This document shows, piece by piece, positions 42,311-53,163 of a stretch of 64,000 nucleotides of DNA. The position numbers and the translations under genes were made by a program. The notes beneath the pieces were generated by a model. It was not told where the DNA came from. It was given only the letters and a program-made list of their open reading frames with translations, and ran no database searches. Numbering within the stretch: the first letter of the stretch is position 1; each line of letters opens with the position of its first letter. This stretch comes from Zygaena filipendulae (taxonomy: Eukaryota > Arthropoda > Insecta > Lepidoptera > Zygaenidae): positions 1,193,001 to 1,257,000 of the forward strand of contig OU015652.1 in NCBI GenBank assembly GCA_907165275.2, read 5' to 3'.

Positions 42311-45300
42311 TTATTTTCGTGTCATTTTCCTAAAAGTTAAATTTATTCGTCCACCTAATAGTTTCTTCCGAATAGGCAATGAATGGTACCATATTTCGTT
42401 AGTCGGTGGCTTCATTACCAACAAACTGCCATGCTCCAAATTTATTTTCACTGTAAAAATATTATTAATTAATTTTAATAAAAAAAAGATAGAAAGAGGT
42501 GAACTTATTAATTAAAATAAATCTGAAAAATAAAACGAATAAATTTTTGAGGTACGGAGGTACCTAATTTACGGGAACAACGTAAAAGGTTTTTACATCA
42601 AAGATCATAATATTCATTGTTTTGGGTAGTTGTAACCATGACAACATAAACTAATTACCTTCTCTGAATCCAACTAATAAAACGTAGGTAGTTATTATAT
42701 TATGATCTTTGTAATAATCCTCTTTGGTAAAAAGCAGTAGTGAATAGTAATTATAAAAATTATCTTTGAGCAGTGCTTATCGTATGAAAATTAAAAGACA
42801 CGAAGACCCAGTATATTGATTAAAAATGGATTATTTGCAAATCAAAGATGGTCAATATACCAAAACTATTTACACCATGGTAAGAATCCACTGCTTGTTA
42901 CAATTTCATAATACCAAAAGTTATCATCGTAAAACAATATATATAGATACTTATATATATGGCTGTGAAGTGGTGTGCTATGGTATTAAAGATTTGCTTA
43001 TCTGCTTAATGCTTTATAATTTTTCATAAAAAACGAAGTTTATCTACTTCCTCAAAATTGCAACGACCGATTTTGCATCTGATAATAAACTTTATCTCTG
43101 ATAAATAAGGAAAACTTAAATCCTTGGAATTGTTAAGGATTGACTCCACTTCTGTAATCCTGGCTGGTGCATGGTATTGTGAATTTGTGATTGTATTAGA
43201 GTTCTAATCATGGCCGAGAGTCGAGACCATAAAGCGAGAAACGGACTAATTGTACTGTAAAACGCTCACGGTCGCGAGTCGCGACCGATTTCGTAATGAC
43301 TAGTGGGTGACTACCCTACAATGCAATGGTCATTGGTCAGATTCAAGCCAGACGTCCGTGCGCTCAAGGTCATATTGTGATTGTGACTAATTACTTACTG
43401 ATCAATAGCAAATTTGTACGTAATAGGAATGGACAGAATATACAACGTAAGAGCCTGTCCAGATGACGCGTTTTACGCGCGAGTCGAGAGTCCGACGCCT
43501 TGCAAGCGTTTTACGCGCGAGAGCATCTGGACGGCATCTAAAGGGTCTTTCAATAAGGACGGGTCGATTTTGACATGAAATAAAAAAGGCCGTGTGTGAG
43601 ATTTTAACGATTTTTTTTTTTATTTGAAAGAGCTATATATGCCATTATGTGTGGAAAATCACATCGTTTAATGTCCGCCGCGGCTTCTCACGGTGGCACG
43701 AATTCGAGTTGTCCAATGTTCAACAACTCTGCCGCATAGTTCGGGTTGAATTTCAGCGATAGCCTGAGCTATGTTGACTTTAAGGGCATCGGTCGATTGT
43801 GGCTTATTGGTATAGACCTGCGACTTAAGAAAACCCCACAAAAAAAAGTCTAAAGGTGATAAGTCAAATTTGGCCACCAAACGTTGGAGAGTCGACTTTG
43901 AAGGACCACCTCGTCTGCCGTAAAATGGGCGCAATGCACGTAACGTTTGCACTAACGAACACTCATTTTGGTAATACATTTTTAACATTTGGACGTGTTG
44001 CTCAACCGTGTAACTTGCCATGGTGATTTGGCATTACTAACTGAATAAAAAAATATAGGTTAGAAAGACGACGTTAAAACAACATGGCCGCCACAGGCTG
44101 CCAACATCGACCCGTCCCTATTGAAAGACCCTTTATGTGGCTCTAGTATCTCGGGAACACGCGCGTTCTCGACTCGCGCGTAAAACGCCTCATGCAGGCT
44201 CTAAGCCGCGACGGTAAATCGCGACGACGCGACTTATAGTGTGTTTCTCGCTTAACGCTAAGCAAATATTATTATCTTTTACTCGTTGATTACACTCACG
44301 AAACTTTGGTAACGAGGCTATGATAAGATTAACGACTCGTTAATCATCTATTTACGACATCATGCACCTAATTAATTATCCTTCCCATTTTTGTTAATTA
44401 TCAAATTATTACATAAATATGCTATTCTTCTTAGTTTAAAACCTGTTACGTGTAGGTATATAAATTACCTTAAAATTGGAAATAAAATAAACCGATTCGT
44501 TGCGGATGGCACGACAGGCGTGTCATGATTCTTTTTAACAACAAAACGTACCTGCATAATATTTAAGCGTACCTACCAGTTAAATTGTAAAAAAAAAAAT
44601 ATTTTTGCACATGGCACACCAGACGTGTCATTGATTCGTACGACGCTTTTCTTAGCACGACGCCTGATCACAAAATATTTTTTCGCCGCCAAAGAGCTCA
44701 TAGATAGAAGTTACCGATGTTAAACAAAATAGTAGATATCTATATATATATAAACTAGCTGTGCCCCGCGGTTTCACCCGCGTGAGTTTTGGAATTCCCG
44801 CAGGAACTCCCTTTAGGGGGATGAAAAATAGATGTTGTCCGATTCTCAGACATACTGAATGGCTGAAAATTGGTGGGGAGGTAGCTTAGAACCAGGAGAC
44901 GGATATAGGATACTTTTTATCCCGGAATTCCTGCAGGAACTCCGAAATTAACGTCGGTGAAATCTCATGAAATTTTGCATACTTAGGTACACATTGTCGG
45001 GGGTACAGAGAAGGTTAAGTGTATTAGGGTAGGTACTTTGCATTCCGGAATTCCTGCGGGATCTCCGAAATTTCCGCGGGTGAAACCGCGGGGAACAGCT
45101 AGTTAACATTAAAACATAATAATATATCCATACTAATATCATAAGCGCGAATCTATCTGTCTACTGTTACACTTTCACGCGTTAACGGCGCAACATCATC
45201 AAGAAATTTTGCATCCACAACTCTGTCAGGGATACAAAAAAGAACATAGGGTAGGTACTTTGTATCTAAGAATTCCCGCAGGAACTCCCAAATTGATGCG

Positions 45301-48300
45301 AATGAAACCGCGGGGAACAGCTAGCAGGTTTTACACCTAGTGGTTACTAGTTAGTACCCACTCCTTTTTCGTTGAACTGTTTGTATTTAGTTACACCATC
45401 GGAATATACCTACTGAACAACTTGATCTTTTGGCTTGTACCGTGCCGTACGTATGTGCTGTTTCCACTAAAATCTTAATAAATCATTTTCTAAATGCGTT
45501 CTCACTACTCAACACACATCTGATGCATGAAATCCATTTATATAACTAGCACTTATATATTTTAAGTGTAGGTATATTTTACTATCATGATTCATGAAAT
45601 TACATGAAGGATGCACTTTCACGGGGCATGTTATAATTTTAATTGCTCTCTACGTCAAACAACATAATCGTGTTTTACTATCTTACAGATAAAAGAAGCT
45701 AGATACGAAGATGCGATAAAGGTACTCAACGACGCTATTAACTTTAACCCAAATCGCGCTGGCTTATCTCTACTTGGGTACTGCTACTACAGGACGCAGG
45801 CCTTCGTCGAGGCCGCAAATTGCTACGAACAACTATCAAATATGCATCCAGATGTTCCCGAATACAAACTTCATTTTGCCCAAGCTCTTTATGAAGCTTC
45901 AATGTTTGAAGAATCGTATAAAGTTACGTTGCAGATAACTGCCCCAGAGTTGGAGAAAAAAGTAATAAAATTGCAATCTGCTATTAAATACAGCGAAGAC
46001 GATACTATTACAGCTAAAAGTCTGGTAGACTCCTATCCACAAGAAGATACAGACAAAGATATAAACCTTGGCTGTCTACATTACAAAGATAATCAGTACG
46101 AAGAAGCACTTCAAAAGTTTTCCCGAAGCCTTAATGTATTGGGATTTGATGCACATCTTCACTACAATATAGCACTTTGTTATTTTAGACTTAAAGAATA
46201 TCCTCAAGCACTCAAACATATAACATTAGTGATAGAAAGGGGAATACGCGAACATCCAGAACTAGCTGTAGGCATGCAAGCGGAAACTTCTGAAGTTAAG
46301 TCTGTTGGGAATACTTTAACTCTGCATGAAACAGCGCTTACTGAAGTTTTTAACCTAAAATCAGCTATTGAATATCAACTGAAGAACATAGAAGGGTCTA
46401 GAGAAGCTCTGAATGATATGCCTCCAAGGCATGAACACGAATTAGATGCTGTAACACTGCACAATTTGGCTCTAACCTCCATTGACATAAAACCTACAGA
46501 TGGTTTTGAAAAGCTTCACTTTCTCCTGCAGCAGGATCCATTTCCACCCGAAACTTTTGCCAATCTCTTGCTTCTTTACTGCAAATTTGAATATTATGAT
46601 CTTGCTGCAGATGTGTTAGCTGAAAACGCTCATTTCACTTACAAATACCTCACACCATATTTATATGATTTTCTAGACGCACTCATCACGAGTCAAACAT
46701 CTCCAGAGGAAGCTTTTCAAAAGTATGAGGATATCGCATCAAAGCATGCGGAGCAATTGAGAAAACTTACAAAGGTCGTACAAGAAAGTCGTTCGCAAGG
46801 AGACAACGATCAAGTAAAAAAAGCTGTCGTAGAATATGAGGAGGCCCTAGAAAGATACATTCCAGTGGTTATGGCACAAGCCAAAATCTATTGGGATATG
46901 GAAAACTATGGACAAGTCGAAAAAATCTTTCGTAAATCTGTTGAGTTTTGCAATGAATCCGATGTATGGCGTCTTAATGTGGCTCATGTATTGTTCATGC
47001 AAGAAAACAAATATAAAGAGGCCGCTAGCTTTTATGAACCCATTGTTAAGAAACAATACGATAATATACTAGATGTAAGCGCAGTTGTGTTAGCCAATTT
47101 GTGCGTATCATATATAATGACATCTCAAAACGAAGAAGCTGAAGATATTATGCGTAAAATAGAGAAAGAAGAAGAACAACAAATATTTGAAGATCCTCAG
47201 AAGAAATTCTATCATTTATGCATTGTCAATTTAGTCATAGGTACTTTATACTGTGCCAAAGGCAACTATGAATTTGGTGTCTCCCGAGTTATAAAGTCCT
47301 TGGAACCTTTTAACAAAAGACTTGGTACCGATACGTGGTTCTACGCGAAACGATGTTTTCTTTCTTTCCTCGAAAACTTAGGTAAACACTTGATTGTTGT
47401 TAAAGACAGCACAATCAAAGATTGTTTGCAGTTTCTCGAAGGATGTGAGACTTACGGCAGACATGTCAGTACAGTCATTGAGAGTCCATTCCAAGAAGAA
47501 GATGCAAACACTAAAGCTAAGCATACCGTCACATATGAGTCTCGATTACTACGCTACATGTTTTATAAGCTAAGAAACATCGACGACGCTGTAACTATTA
47601 ATAAATATGAAGACTTGAAATAAATGTTACATACCTGGAGGGATCAGCTTCTTGTCTTTTCCTGTTTTTCTAGCGTCCTTGTGTTTTAAAACAAACACTC
47701 TCTCTTGCCCTAAAGACAGTGATGCTATTGGACTATTAGGATCTAATTCGGGCTCATTATCTCTATGTTCACCCATATGATCGTGTCCATTCCTGTACCT
47801 GTGATAAAATAACAGATAACTTTTAACAGATAGTGAAACAAAGGTTTTGTGATAATTAAGTGTGCTACTTAAATAAAATAGTATTGAACACGAGTCATCA
47901 TCGTGTATGTTGCTTTGTATAAAATATGATATAGAGAACTTACTTATTCACCAAGACAAAATCGTATCTAATCCCTAGAAGAGTATTAATAAAGTCTCTC
48001 AACGCAAGCACAGGAACCGGCCACGGCAACGCAGGCACAGTGATTCCGGAATAGGTGTATGTTATCCCTGGATCACCGTAGGCTACCTGTTGCCTTGGCA
48101 ATGGATAAACTTTTCCGAATACCCTAAAAGTCACAGGTATTGAAATCACATATAACATTTAAAATTAACTAACAATAAGTTAATCCTAGGAGAAATGAAA
48201 TTCACTCCGTTTTTTTTTTTAATGCACCTTTCTTAAGATAGAAGGTAGAGGGCTCACAATAAAATTAGTAGAACTGGCGATCTCTACGCCACAAGTCACA

Positions 48301-49574
48301 AACTACAACGAAGCGACGAATAGCTTCCCGCCGGGCGAGGTAGTATGCCCGGGGAACCGCGGCTCCGACTGTAGATCGTCGGAGGTCGTATATTATATGC
48401 AGCGCAGGCGTGTAAACTTCGTTAGCGCGATTCAGGATTTCCATCTAGCTAGTATTCGTCGCTTCGTTCTAGTTCGGGGCTTGTGGCGTAGAGGTCGCCA
48501 CAGAATGTACTCGTATATACATATAAGTGTCTGCTTGTAGGTACGCCGGAAGTTATGAGCTCAATTCCTAGGTACACGGGAAATAACTTTGTATAAACTT
48601 TTGTACATGAATGGTCTTCCGATTTTGTTTAAAAACGAGGAATTTTTCTGTTTGAAATAGCTCTAGACAAACTAAAATTTATAATTTTTAATAATAAAAA
48701 AACCAGCCAAGTGCGAGTCGAACTTGCGCACCGAAGGTTCAGTACAAACATTTAGGTAGGTATCTCCTTCTTGCTCTTTCATTATTGTAGGTCAACGGAA
48801 AGTACCTACGGGCCTACAGATTTTGATTCTCTTGCAAGTGACGTGACAAAATAGCTATGCAGCACAAACTGCCGTATCTTTCGGTGATTTTGTCACTGCT
48901 TTTTTAATAGATTGCAGTGTTTTTGACACTAGCTGTGTAATTTTCTTTAATACTTATGTACCTACCAGTTACAAAAAGAGGAACAATTTCAATTCAATTC
49001 AAATAATTTATTAAAACAAAAATGTTATATTATTAAGAAAGAAAGAAAGAAAAAAAAATACATTTTACCTGTTAATACAATTTCGACATTACCTATATTA
49101 TGATTTTGATTTTTGCGTAGGTACGGTCTACCCCTACCTTACTTTAACCGTTTACGCAGCAATTTAATGCGTTTTTGAAACATTTTTCATTCCTCGATAA
49201 ATGGACCGACCGACACAAAGGATTTTTTCAAATCGGACCAACGAATAATACAATTACATACAAAATACAAAATAAAACCAGTTGAATAGTTGAGAACCTC
49301 CTTTTTGGAAGTCGGCTAAAAAAATATATATATAAATAAATAAATAAAATAAATATTACATATAATAAAATATTGTCAGTTCACACTGTTCACATGATTC
49401 TTACTTGATCCTTGTCAAATCACCCGTAAAATATTCCAAGCTATCTTCAAGTTCTCCGTATAATTTGTCAGCAATTCTTCTATTCAGAACTACTGCGTAA
49501 TCAAGGTTAAGTCCTTCATTTTTAATAGATTTCCATGATATTGAACCTAAATCAATTTCTTTCAAATTATCCAT
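42311..49574 (-). CDS. ALKBH2: ALKBH2-type DNA oxidative dealkylase (four exons)
   Basis: Exons 49,574-49,405; 48,123-47,944; 47,798-47,635; 42,450-42,311 (stop). All boundaries are GT-AG and the phases join, giving 217 residues. ALKBH2 is a nuclear Fe(II)/2-oxoglutarate dioxygenase of the AlkB family that reverses 1-methyladenine and 3-methylcytosine in double-stranded DNA. The metal site is complete: H128-x-D130 in GEHRDNEPEL and H194 in WYHSLP. The 2-oxoglutarate arginines are R206 and R212 in GGRINLTFRK. VFGKVYPLPRQQVAYGD and ITYTYSGITVPALPWP match the family's nucleotide-recognition region. The N-terminus is shorter than in human (261 residues) and lacks an obvious PCNA-binding APIM. The last intron is about 5.2 kb and contains the whole IFT70 gene on the other strand. 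Confidence 0.9.
42826..47623 (+). CDS. IFT70: IFT70 / TTC30, intraflagellar transport TPR protein (two exons)
   Basis: Exon 1 is 42,826-42,879 (18 codons, donor GTAAGA); exon 2 is 45,689-47,623 (acceptor CTTACAG). Both join in phase 0, giving 662 residues against about 665 in vertebrate TTC30. IFT70 is a core subunit of the IFT-B train and wraps IFT52; in insects it is expected only in ciliated sensory neurons and sperm. The exon junction rebuilds the N-terminal TPR (IKEARYEDAIKVLNDAINFN, then RAGLSLLGYCYYRTQAFVEA). TPR units continue throughout, e.g. INLGCLHYKDNQYEEALQKF and AHLHYNIALCYFRLKEYPQA, and the C-terminal part has the conserved DTWFYAKRCFLSFLENLGKH. The gene lies entirely within intron 3 of ALKBH2, antisense; its stop is 11 bp from ALKBH2 exon 3. 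Intron 1 holds a mariner derivative and Helitrons. Confidence 0.95.
43450..44202. mobile_element. Palindromic repeat with TTTTACGCGCGAGTCGAGA arms, interrupted
   Basis: AGAGCCTG, then GCGTTTTACGCGCGAGTCGA at the left and TCGACTCGCGCGTAAAACGC, then CAGGCTCT at the right, are inverse. The centre is occupied by the mariner derivative at 43,541-44,133. Further outward, GCGAGAAAC at 43,229 and GTTTCTCGC near 44,245 suggest an outer pair. In IFT70 intron 1. Confidence 0.65.
43541..44133 (-). mobile_element. Internally deleted mariner-like element (593 bp) with TA target duplication
   Basis: Ends AAGGGTCTTTCAATAAGGAC and the inverse of TCCCTATTGAAAGACCCTT are flanked by TA on both sides (43,539-43,540 and 44,134-44,135). 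The minus-strand 117-codon frame joins an N-terminal helix-turn-helix (VEQHVQMLKMYYQNE, STLQRLVAKF) straight to the C-terminal block LSPLDFFLWGFLKSQVY. The catalytic region with the first two acidic residues is deleted, so it cannot transpose itself. The intact frame and ends suggest a recent insertion. Confidence 0.8.
44755..45324. mobile_element. Cluster of four Helitron-like 3' ends
   Basis: One minus copy (CTAG 44,755) faces three plus copies with hairpins near 44,950, 45,080 (CTAG 45,099) and 45,310 (CTAG 45,321). In IFT70 intron 1. Confidence 0.6.
47872..47877 (+). terminator. Candidate poly(A) signal of IFT70
   Basis: First AATAAA after the IFT70 stop on the plus strand (about 250 bases). 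Use of it would make the IFT70 3' UTR cover ALKBH2 exon 3 completely in antisense. Confidence 0.45.
48275..48500. mobile_element. MITE with GGCGATCTCTACGCCACAAG ends
   Basis: TGGCGATCTCTACGCCACAA at the left and TTGTGGCGTAGAGGTCGCCA at the right; the inner GAAGCGACGAATA and TATTCGTCGCTTC also pair. 226 bp, GC-rich. In ALKBH2 intron 1. Confidence 0.8.
48702..49325. repeat. Repeat fragments in ALKBH2 intron 1
   Basis: 48,702-48,750 is a 5' piece of the GGCCAAGTGCGAGTCGG repeat (here CCAGCCAAGTGCGAGTCG). 49,190-49,325 ends CCTCCTTTTTGGAAGTCGG, the terminal motif of the element at 5,840-6,605. Between them lies unassigned AT-rich DNA. Confidence 0.5.
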
Positions 49575-50076
49575 CTGCTAGGCGTAAGTACCTACAGGTA
49601 AAGAGAATAATAAAAGCACTTTACGTCTTACGACGTATCTACCTACAGGCCACCGGGTTCAAACAAAAAACAAATCATGAAACAGCTGATAATCCCAATC
49701 CTAGAATGATACCATGTAAAATTTAAATCCACTAATTTGGGGTAAAAAAAAATGGAGCACTACTGTAATAATAATTATTATTAAGTAAAATACTATTTCA
49801 TCTCATTAGGTACTAACTATGTACCTAAATCTAAAAGTATTTTGGCATAATTATTTATGGTAAATAGAAGTTTGGACGTTTATGACTTAATCATGGTTGA
49901 AACTTTGAAAGGCACACACACGTAGTGATTATACGGGGAAATCCTGCAATTCAAGCAGATAATTGGGGAAAAAACTAACTAGATGGGTATAAAATAAATA
50001 CAAAAATTTTGTAAATTACGATTAAAATACTGGTATATTATCTCGTAGGAACAAAAACCACTACAAAAGAAAAAAT

Positions 50077-51931
50077 CTATAAAAATTCACGCGGCAAAAG
50101 CGGAGTAGGTGATATAGAAATAGGAATAAGACTATTGTTTTTTTGTAGAAATTTCTGAAATGCTTCAGATCCTGTGACAAGCCTTTGATTCGATAATGGA
50201 TAATCAACACAGTAATATTCGCTTCTTAATTTCACATTTGGCTCTTTACTGGCATTTGGGACAGAACTTCGTGAACTGAAAGAAATTATCGAATCAAACT
50301 GGTATAAAAGGGAATAATTAAATGAAATTAAATAACCAAACTATAGGTACTTACTTTATACAGTCTAAAAGGCAATCTTTGTCATAATAAACAGAATACT
50401 GTCTGATCCTCCTTATCGTGTCACCGTTATCTAAATCAGAATCATAATCGTACTCATATAATTTTTCTATCAGTCCGTCTTTGTCTTTTACAGTCCAGAC
50501 GTATTCTCCGGGTAGACCTCTGAGTCGAGGTGCATCTGCAATTATTGGCACAATATGTTCATCTTCTTGTATTATTTCCGAAATACTCGAGTGAGTACAT
50601 TTTGGCCAGCTCTTTACGGATTTCACTTCAATGTGAGAATGATTCGAAAAGTGCCAGTTAGACGAAGAGGTTGCAGGTCTACGGCACTTCTCCAAAAACT
50701 TCTTTATTTCGGCGTTAACGTCCGAATTGAGCAAGTTATCTTCGGTTTGCACAATAAAGCGGTTACAGTAGGTTTTAAGCTCGCTACATGTAGATCGATA
50801 GATCTCGTTCACTAAATTCATTAAGTTCTTTTCAGCTTCATCTTTATCTTTAGTCAATTTCTTAATGCGTGACTTCAGGAATGTATTTTCCTGATGTGTT
50901 ACTAAATATAGATGTTGAAAACTAACGTATCTAGATCTATTTTCTTTTATAAGTTTTTGAGTATTTTCAATGTGACGGACTAGTTTATTTTTAGTCATCA
51001 TCTCCAGCTGGTACTGCATTCTAATATTTTTATTTTCATTAATAGCAGTTATAAGAAGTTGCCCCAGATTTTTTCGCTCTTCTCCAATTTCTTTTAACTT
51101 CTTAAATAATATCAAATTAATTTTTTTCTGCTTTTCCGTCCTTGCTGTTCGGAAAATATGTACAATATCGATAATTTTATGCAACAATAGATTACTCCAT
51201 AACCACAAAATGTGGGAAATTTTTAGTAAGGCAACCCAGACTGTAGTGGCGGTTTTTTTTAAATCCGCTTTTTCTCTTGAATATTTTACAGCTGCGTTTA
51301 TATAAAATTGGGATATTTGAGTTTTTGTGTACATAATAATTTCTCTTTTCCTATCAAATACTGTTACAGCAACTGCTCCAGCAAAAAACATAATGTAATG
51401 GTACATGGGTGTGCTTTGTTGTTTGTAGTCTTTACTTTCATAACCACTTTGATGATCTTTTTTTTTCCTGTGAACTTGATGAGTTTTTGTGGGGGGGACA
51501 GTTATATTGTAGAACCCTCGTCCAGAGACAGTTTCAACGAGACCTAAAAGGAAATACAAAAATCCGATTTAAGACTATACATACCTACACTTTCTATGTC
51601 TCTGCTATCTATACTAATAATATAAAGAGGAAGATTTGATTTTTGTTTGTTTGTTTGTTACGATTTAACTCAAAAACTACTGGACCGATTTCAATAAAAA
51701 TACACCATTAGAAAGCTACGTTATCCCTGAGTAACAGGCTATATTGTAATCCGGAATTCCCGCAGGATCTGCGAAATTATCGCGGGTGAAACCGCGCGGG
51801 ACAGCTATATAAAATAAAATCTGACCTGTATTGCGAATCTCCTTGTGACTTTTTAAATACATGTCAAGGCAACACATAGCAATCCACATTGTTAACGACA
51901 GACCTATAAGCCATTTAAATGCTATGTACAT
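50077..51931 (-). CDS. Orphan membrane-anchored coiled-coil protein (three exons)
   Basis: Exons 51,931-51,826; 51,543-50,355; 50,275-50,077 (stop). GT-AG boundaries and phases agree, giving 497 residues. I do not recognise the family. Residues 1-24 are a hydrophobic segment (FKWLIGLSLTMWIAMCCLDM), likely a signal anchor. A second short hydrophobic stretch is YIMFFAGAVAVTVF, and a third WVALLKISHILWLWSNLLL. From about residue 160 the protein is a charged coiled coil (KKLKEIGEERKNLGQ, SRIKKLTKDKDEAEKNL). The C-terminal third is acidic and Tyr-rich (YEYDYDSDLDNGDTIRRI) and ends near a TPLLPREFL tail. Intron 1 contains a Helitron-like copy. Without exon 3, the exon 2 frame would stop one codon after the donor. 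Function unknown; a role at endomembranes or in sperm is only a guess. Confidence 0.75.
51608..51806 (+). mobile_element. Helitron-like element in intron 1 of the orphan gene
   Basis: ATACTAATAATATAAAGAGG start, AACTCAAAAACTACTGGACC, ACGTTATCCCTGAGTAACAG, hairpin CGCGGGTGAAACCGCGCGGG, last bases CTAT instead of CTAG. Confidence 0.65.
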
Positions 51932-51959
51932 ATTGCAACAAAAGGTCTTAATTAAATTA

Positions 51960-52479
51960 GCTTCAAATACAATCCCCCCTGATTTGTACCATAAATTTAT
52001 AATTAACTATCAAAGCCATACCTTGTAAAATTAGAACGACAATCAATTAAAACAAATGTCATTTTGCTGCTAGTTTTTTTTAATTTAAATAAAAAGGATT
52101 TGTTTTTTCACTGCCAGCTAATAAATTCTAAGTTCTTCATGGATATGGATAATAAAATACGTATTACTTGTCTGTAATACCAATGAAAGCACACAAATTA
52201 TGGAGGAGGCATGCATGATCCATATTACTTCTATGGGTGGAGGATGTAGTGGTTTTCAGACGATATCAGTTCCCAGATCACTACAAACAAAAATGTCTTC
52301 AGTCTTAAGGATGTCATGTCTTATGAGAGACACAATGGAGAAAGATGGAGAATATCAAATCTTTTTAATCAAAATATAACGAATTTTTATAAGCACCTAT
52401 TCAATATAGCAGTCATGTGGGAAACTAAGAATATGTTGTAATAGAGAAATGAAAGAAAAATAATAGATATATTGTTTAC
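51960..52479. other. Spacer between the orphan gene and COA8
   Basis: Mostly AT-rich. The stretch 52,190-52,360 is less AT-rich and has short frames on the plus strand without a recognised match or clear exon boundaries. Confidence 0.35.
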
Positions 52480-53055
52480 TTATTTAAATATTTTCCTAAA
52501 TTTCACAAGGAAACACAATCGTAGCAAAGTTATATTCTTTTTATACCATTCTATATTGTAGTTAATGTGTGCATTCCAGTTTTTATCTAAGAAGGCCTTG
52601 TAAAAAACACTCATTTCATCTGCTGTAAGATTTTGTTTGCCTTCAGGTAAGTTGTTTTTTAAATAGTCTTCTCTTTCCTGTAAATAAATGTAAAAACAAT
52701 GTGAAAGGTCACCACAGTCATATTGAAATTGATAAATATTTTTGTCAGACTGGACAAAATTTTCCTGTGTTCTAACCTGAAAAAATCTCGAATTATGTTG
52801 GGTCCAAAACTTCTGATTCCATTCCTGTACCTCCGATCGTAGCTCTCTGTATTGCTTCTCTAGCTCTGTTTCGTTGGATGGCTGTTTGAATATGATCCTC
52901 CTCAAGTTAGACACTGGGTCGGGGGGACCAACCATATCACTTGATATCTTCTTGGGATTAGGTGGCTGTAATGACTCTGATGTGGTACTTGTTTGTCGCC
53001 AAATTCCTAAACATGATTTTGGTATGTTCAGACTTTTTCTACAGTTACATAACAT
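52480..53055 (-). CDS. COA8: COA8 (APOPT1), cytochrome c oxidase assembly factor
   Basis: Exons 53,055-52,777 and 52,677-52,480 (stop) give 158 residues. COA8 is a mitochondrial matrix protein needed for complex IV assembly and stability, especially under oxidative stress. The hallmark block is present: GPPDPVSNLRRIIF, then LEKQYRELRSEVQEWNQKFW. The C-terminal part has LTADEMSVFYKAFLDKNWNA and YNIEWYKKNITLL, as in the human protein. The start at M 53,055 (MLCNCRKSLNIPKSCLGIW) gives a plausible Arg/Lys-rich presequence; an upstream in-frame ATG at 53,163 would add 36 residues. The 99-nt intron (GTTAGA to TTACAG) is a multiple of three and has no stop, so an unspliced message would add 33 residues inside the conserved region. 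Confidence 0.88.
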   Translation of the reverse strand: MLCNCRKSLNIPKSCLGIWRQTSTTSESLQPPNPKKISSDMVGPPDPVSNLRRIIFKQPSNETELEKQYRELRSEVQEWNQKFWTQHNSRFFQVRTQENFVQSDKNIYQFQYDCGDLSHCFYIYLQEREDYLKNNLPEGKQNLTADEMSVFYKAFLDKNWNAHINYNIEWYKKNITLLRLCFLVKFRKIFK

Positions 53056-53163
53056 GGTTACGGCAAAAAGAAGATAAACCGCGCCAGCAGTCTGTGAACC
53101 GCAGTGGTTATTATAATATTCTCTTTGGCCTTTGCTGTGCCGCACCACAAAATCACAGAACAC

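Noticed and set aside
50351..50354. In-frame stop directly after exon 2 of the orphan gene, making it end there
   Set aside because: The stop is part of a consensus GTAAGT donor, and a phase-matched 66-codon exon with a strong acceptor follows at 50,275.
52190..52370. GGGCSGFQ on the plus strand, resembling the iron-sulphur carrier ISCA
   Set aside because: Only eight residues match; the following sequence lacks the later Cys motif and no exon boundaries fit.
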